Below, in pieces: positions 58,972 through 64,000 of a stretch of 64,000 nucleotides of DNA. A program made the translations under genes and the position numbers. A model generated the notes under the pieces. The model saw only the letters and a program-made list of their open reading frames with translations. It was not told the origin of the DNA and did no database searches. The DNA is from Amborella trichopoda (lineage: Eukaryota > Streptophyta > Magnoliopsida > Amborellales > Amborellaceae): contig NW_006499364.1 in the NCBI RefSeq assembly GCF_000471905.2, positions 2,776,266-2,840,265 of the forward strand, given 5' to 3'. Every line of letters begins with the position of its first letter. Position 1 is the stretch's first letter.

Positions 58972-60330
58972 ACGCTACCCCATCGTTGGATCATTCTTGT
59001 TTGACTTTCCTTTCTTTTTATTTTTGCTCACTATACACACACCTGTCTTCGGGGTTACTTAACCCCTTCATCCGAGTCAGGGGTTTTGTAATCCCCGCAC
59101 TCGTGAGTCTTCATCGAGAATTGGTTCTGTGAACCTCATGCCCGACCTTTCTCTTGAGCATTGACCCTGTATCGCGCTCTTAGGTCATCACCTGGATAAA
59201 GGCGAGGATGGACCAACAAGTCCCTCATTCCCTACCTCCTTACAATGGTGGACCTTCTGTCAATGCACCTTGCATTGGTGGCACATATGCCACCACACAT
59301 AGCATGCACCTTGCTACCGGCTACCCACTTGTCGGTCTCACTACTCGGGTCCGCCCCTCCCTGTTCCGTGACTAACAGTTCATATGTCGTTGCTCCTGCG
59401 GGTCGTCATGAGGTTACCCCCCATTCTCTTCACTTCGAGCCCCTGTAACAAGAGGCTTGACACTTAGAGGAGGTGGCTCTGAAGTGACTGCCTCGCACAC
59501 ACACACCAAAGCTAGTGGACCATCCATTCTAGCTACACCTCGGGGCAACCCTCAAGTTACCTCGGGACACCGTTAGCGTTTTGGTCCTCTTGGACACTAC
59601 CATGCACCTCTTTTGCATGCACACTCCACCACTCAGGGCAACCCTTAGGTTACCTCGATGCACGGTTAGGGTTCAGGTCTCCTTGGACTTAGCCCTGCAC
59701 CACTGTCACATGCATACTGTACCAATCGGGGCAATCCTCAGGTTACCTCGGATTACTGTTAGGGTTCGGGTCTTCTTGGACTTGGTACAGCACATCCTCG
59801 GGGGAACCTTCAGGTTACCTCGGGACACCCTTAGGGTTCGGCTTTTCTTCGGACCGACCCTGCACACCCCTTGCATATTGCATATGCATTGCATCGCCCA
59901 GGGCAGCCTTGTTATTGAGCCTACCCGAGCACATGAGGGGGAACCTCCTAGTACCCTCTCTTAGCACATGCTTGTTCACTCTGTGAGGGATGGATACGGC
60001 CATTCCATCACACACACATGCTCATGGCACCGAGCCTCTTAAGGCCTGACACGCTATTCGAGCCCAAGGTAACCACCAGGTCACCTAAAATCCTTCTGCA
60101 GAGGGCGTACATGTGCCAATCCCCACGCCCGCCCAGAGCACATCTTTGCACCATGCACACACGCATGGATCTAGCACTCCACCCGGTTCCAAGGGTAATC
60201 ACGCCAATGGGTTAGAAGAACAGTCCGCCTTTGCTCAAAGGCAGTACTAGAAGAAGGGAAATCATGGTCAAGCCCGGAAATGGGGCCGGGAGACCAAGAC
60301 ATTGAAAGCCCTGCTCAGAGGAAAATAAGA
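58972..60330 (+). other. Family T leader after LTR-d, with a four-unit repeat
   Basis: Repeat units start near 59537, 59631, 59723 and 59794, with spacings of 94, 92 and 71 bases, the same as in the 38-kb leader. The last unit is short in both. No gene is seen. Confidence 0.65.
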
Positions 60331-62150
60331 ATAAGTGATTGAAATATTCCCTCTCAAAGATGAGGACCTTTTTCCCTCTCTCATTCCCCTTGATGCGGAT
60401 GATGCTGGAAAAGCATGGCATGAGATGAATACTAGAAGGATTGATAGAAGCATGATGAAGCCGATTATCTATGAAGATCCAAGCTTGACTATGGGCAAAG
60501 GCGAGCCTCCAGACGGGGCAAAGAGCCCGTTTGACCCCAGTGACCCCAAGCCAGTTGAGCCATTACTCGATCAAACTCCCTAGCCTCTCTTAAGTAGAGG
60601 CACCGAGAGCAAAGACTTCTTCGGGCAGACTAAACTCGGTGCAGCTCATAGACCTGTATCAGTTTCCCCAAGACTCCTGACGAGCCGGAAGGCACCGCTG
60701 CGGGACAATCCCGGTGACTTGAGTGAGACAGAAGCTGAACCCATCGAGGTGGTGAAAAGTTTGAATCATGAAAGGACTGGTCTTCTTCTCATGATGCAAA
60801 AAAATTGTCCACCAGCTCCTCCCAAAGTTTGCCTCAACATCCCGGCTCCCCGAGATGAAGCTAAAAAGAGAACCGATACTATTGAGCTGCTTCAAAGGGC
60901 TGAAAAGATCATTGTTGAGATCAATCTCATAAACAAGAATGGAACTTTGTTGTCGCTCACCCTCTCTCGTGTAGATGTTCTTACATTGGATGAAAGTTTC
61001 TCACTCTCATTCAAGGAAATCCATTCCCCTGGGATGAGTTGCACTTCCCCTACTAGGTTGTCGAAGCAGCAACAATTGAGCCCATGGTCGAGAACCCCAT
61101 TGAGCAAGAGGCATGTGGTGAGCGAACTCTATTGGATGGCACTGCTCCAAATGAAAGGGAAGCTTTCGGAGTAACCAACCCCAAAGCCTCCCTTATCCGT
61201 TTTCTTCCCAATGGTAAGCAACCCAATCCTCCAGTAAGAGAAGAGCTCACAAGCATGGCTAGTGTTGAAGCTATGGTGATCAATGAAATACCAGAATACT
61301 ATGGGGATGAAATTGCATAGCTTAAGACCACATTGAAGTAGTTGCAAGATGAGATGAGGTCAAAGGATGGAATCATAGAAACTTTGTGCCAAGAGGTATT
61401 GATGTCACGTAAGCCTGAGCATACCACCTCGGGGCACCAAGCCCTCTTTACCATCTCTCAATCACCTTGTCTGGTCATCGAAACGACACCATCAAAAGCC
61501 ATTCCCACCCTCGCCTCCCTCATTTCTGATCTCTTCCCCACCGACTCAAGTTGGGAACAAAGAATTAGTGAAAGGCATGGTAGCTGAAGCATTGAAAAAG
61601 TACAGTATCCTATTGATAGAAGAGCTGAAACGCTATCAAAATTCTTACCCAGAGTATGTTGACCAAACTCCATTTCCACCAGGCTATCAAAGACTCGACT
61701 TCCCCAAATATTATGGTACTGGCTCATGACGGCAACACATAGCCCATTTCATTGCAGCCTGTGGCAATACAACGAACAATGAGTGCCTGCTGCTACCAAA
61801 ATTTGTGGGAACCCTTACAGAAGCAGCATTCAAATGGTACTCTTGGTTACTACCAGGGTCATTCTCATCATGGACACAAATGATGGAAAAGTTCTTTAAA
61901 AGCTTCTGGGACATAGAAAAGAAAATGGAACTCTTTGAACTCTTTGAGGTGAAACAAAAGCCACACGAGCTAGTGATCAAGTACAATGAAAGGTGGCGCA
62001 ATCTTGTCATCAATCTAGCCACACCGATAGGTGAGTCGCAAGAGATAGAGTATTGCATAGACGGTATGCACCTAGAATTGGCTTGTATGTCACTTCATCA
62101 TGGCCCAATACATTCGCCAAGATGATCGACAAGGCAGTTCAAACTGACGG
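60331..62150 (+). pseudogene. gag of the gag-only family T element
   Basis: It starts with LFPSLIPLDADDAGK (60370), followed by weakly conserved hydrophilic sequence in at least three frames (60719-61174, 61084-61320, 61342-61587). The capsid region has YPEYVDQTPFPPGYQ (about 61650), HIAHFIAACGNT (61737), AAFKWYSWLLPGSFSSW (61825) and KPHELVIKYNERWRNLV (61960). These motifs fit the retrotransposon gag domain. Homology ends near 62150, before any knuckle or protease. It is more diverged from the block B gag than the block A and B proteins are from each other. Confidence 0.75.
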
Positions 62151-62700
62151 TTTGCTCAAACACCACGGTCTAGAGGTATGACCCTAAACTGCATGGTCCA
62201 AACTATACGACCTTAAGCTGCAGCCAGATGCGCGACCCTAAACTTCACAGTCTAAGTTATACGACCTTAAACTATAGCACACATTCGAGTGGCATGACAT
62301 TACACTGCACAACAAACGATCTCGGAGGCAAGACCTTAAACATACCCTCTGGTCTTGGCGGATGACCTTCAAACACACTAAATTGATGGTCACGGTGGCC
62401 TGACCTTAAACACGCTCCCGCAAAAACAGAAAGAAAAAGAAGGGCATAGTGAAAACCTGCAAGGGCACTACGGGCAAGATTGTCAAAATAAAGAGGGTGT
62501 GGTGAAAACCCTTCAGGGCACTCACTCTCAAATGACGGACGTGTTGATCCTCCCCTATGGGTCATCATGAGTAAAAATGTCAAACGTCCCTGTAGCAAGA
62601 CGTTAAACTGCGTGACATATAGTCCATTTGCATGACTATAAACTGCTTCCTGTTCCTACATGTTTCCATTGGGTTACCGCATGATACCCTCCTACACATC
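62151..62700 (-). repeat. Family T 3' module, inverted copy
   Basis: On the minus strand it reads TTTTACTCATGATGACCC, GGTTTTCACCACACCC, GTGTTTAAGGTCAGGCC and then degenerate AAGGTCATGC-type repeats, the order found at 4941-6000 and 12630-13800. Here the order is reversed relative to gag and the LTR. No coding potential. Confidence 0.65.
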
Positions 62701-62788
62701 CACTACTACATCCTTTTTCACAAGCCCCCGGTGAAAAGACACCACCCCTTCGAGGTGTCCGACCAAATCAAGGTGTACCTCGGTCATG
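62701..62788. other. Short spacer before the 88-bp array
   Basis: It contains part-units related to the following array (GTGTACCTCGGTCATGACTG). Nothing else is recognised. Confidence 0.4.
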
Positions 62789-63560
62789 ACTGTGAGGCTT
62801 CGAAGTAAAGCATGCGCCCGCCTCTACAAAGACATATTTCAAAGAGGCGTATCATAGTTTCAACTATGAGGCTTCGAAGAAAAAGCATGTAATCATCAAG
62901 GCATGCGTTCGTCTCTCAGAGGCATACCATAGTTTCGACTGTGAGGCTTCAAAGCAAAGCGTACATTTCAAAGCATGCTCCCGCCTCTACTAAACCATAT
63001 ATTAAAGAGATATACCACAGTTCCAACTGTGAGGTTTAGAAGCAGAGCATGCAACCGTCAAGGCATGTGCCTACCTCTATAAAGCCATAAATCAAAGAGG
63101 TATACCACAGTTCCAACTGTGAGGCTTTGTAGCATAACATGCAATCGTCAAAGCATGCACCCACCTCTATAAAACCATATCAAAGACGTGTACTACAATT
63201 TCGACTATGAGGTTTCGAAGCAGAGCATGCATTTCAAAGCATGCGCCTGCCTCTACAAATCCATATTATAAAGAGGTGTACCACAGTTTCGACTGTGTGG
63301 CTTCGAAGCATAACATGAAACTATCAAAGCATGTGCTGACCTCTATAAATCCATATCAAAGAGGTGTACCAAACTTCCAATTGTGAGGTTTCGAAGAAGA
63401 GCATGCATTTCAAAGCGTGAATCTGCCTCTACAAAGACATAAATTAAAGAGGTGCACCAGAGTTTCGAATGTGAGGCTTCAAAGCAAAGCATGCAAGGCA
63501 TGCATCCACCTCTACAAAACAATATCTCAAAGAGGCGTACCGCAGTCTCAATCATATACC
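62789..63560 (+). repeat. 88-bp tandem array, about 9 units
   Basis: GTGAGG marks recur at about 62865, 62941, 63031, 63119, 63207, 63295, 63383 and 63471, giving spacings of 76, 90 and then 88 five times. Each unit holds three dyads: ACAGTTTCGACTGT, GCATGC about 14 bases from another GCATGC, and CCTCT facing AGAGG. The array ends 36 bases before LTR-e. Confidence 0.9.
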
Positions 63561-63595
63561 CCTATGTCTGATAGGGCACTTTCACCACCCATTAT

Positions 63596-64000
63596 TGTTG
63601 GAAGGTATATTTCATCAACATGGGGCCCCCGCTCAATAAAGGCCTAGCAAATAGTGAAAATTCTGATAGCTTCATAATATCCCTAGAACTGGCCAAGATC
63701 TTCATGAGGTCCCTCAAAGTCTCTCGGCAAGTTTCGTCGCATTTTGACATGTCTAAGGCAGTGCTACTGAGAAGCAAAATCAGCCTCTACCACCCTAAAA
63801 CAGACCCTATAACTAGAGCTACATTTTCAATGTCTCAATTTTCTATGGGATCATCACCATTGGAACCGGCACAGTTCAAAACCTCTTGGAGTCAAATCTC
63901 AGCTCGAACGGACACTCCAAGAATAAGTTATAGGTAAAAGAGTGAAACAAGAGGGATCACAAGCTATTCCCGTGTGGCCACCCTGCAACTCCACGCCATG
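63596..64000 (+). repeat. LTR-e of family T, start only
   Basis: TGTTGGAAGG begins the repeat, followed by TCAATAAAGGCC and the U3 block shared with 55851-56300. It is cut by the window end. With LTR-d it bounds a gag-only internal region of 58953-63595. Confidence 0.8.

Noticed and set aside
1..64000. tRNA, rRNA, telomeric or organellar sequence
   Set aside because: No cloverleaf-type boxes, rRNA signature, telomere repeat run or organelle gene was recognised. I could not run dedicated scans.

Overview
The window looks like intergenic nuclear DNA from a repeat-rich flowering plant. I find no host gene, tRNA, rRNA or prokaryotic gene. Nearly all of it can be assigned to decayed, rearranged Ty3/gypsy LTR retrotransposons and the tandem repeats they carry. 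The plant assignment rests on three things: Tat/Ogre-like gag-protease sequence with a tRNA-Arg-type primer site, a Del/Tekay-like chromovirus with an initiator-tRNA-Met primer site, and a plant mobile domain (PMD) gene. The species cannot be determined from this sequence.

Family T (my label, Tat/Ogre-like) has LTRs of about 2.9-3.6 kb that start near TGTTTG or TGTTGG and end just before a primer site resembling TGGCGACTCCACTGGGGA. Copies are LTR-a (about 523-4126, minus), LTR-b (6971-10296, plus), LTR-c (22818-25686, plus), a 3' LTR portion (about 36.6-38.23 kb, plus), LTR-d (55851-58952, plus) and the start of LTR-e (63596-end, plus). Each primer site is followed by a leader of about 1.3 kb. 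Then come gag fragments (11.6-12.4, 27.0-28.6, 39.56-40.44 inverted, 60.3-62.15 kb). Two copies of a larger block encode gag-protease on one strand and, convergently on the other strand, a PMD gene with a coiled-coil tail. Block B spans 27.0-36.4 kb. Block A spans 15.3-22.4 kb and lies in the opposite orientation. Neither block has reverse transcriptase or integrase, and both keep the same protease/PMD junction, so they look like copies of one non-autonomous design rather than two independent deletions.

Family D (my label, Del/Tekay-like chromovirus) fills 40.45-55.29 kb. A minus-strand element (44.77-48.60 kb internal, LTRs on both sides) encodes zinc knuckles, protease, reverse transcriptase and integrase, all broken by stops and lacking the gag core. 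It sits in the integrase tail of a plus-strand relative, whose 3' LTR is 52272-55294. A third LTR (40786-43306, plus) lies inside the minus element's 3' LTR.

Family T LTRs, leaders, PMD upstream regions and 3' internal regions carry many private tandem arrays with units of 26, 28, 35, about 50, 79, 88 and about 93 bp. Many units have dyad symmetry. These arrays and the convergent gag-protease/PMD block are the most interesting content. No coding region appears intact, so the layout describes relics. A gag-only copy (55851-63596 and beyond) and an LTR-bounded gag-protease/PMD copy (22818-38229) are the closest to complete elements.
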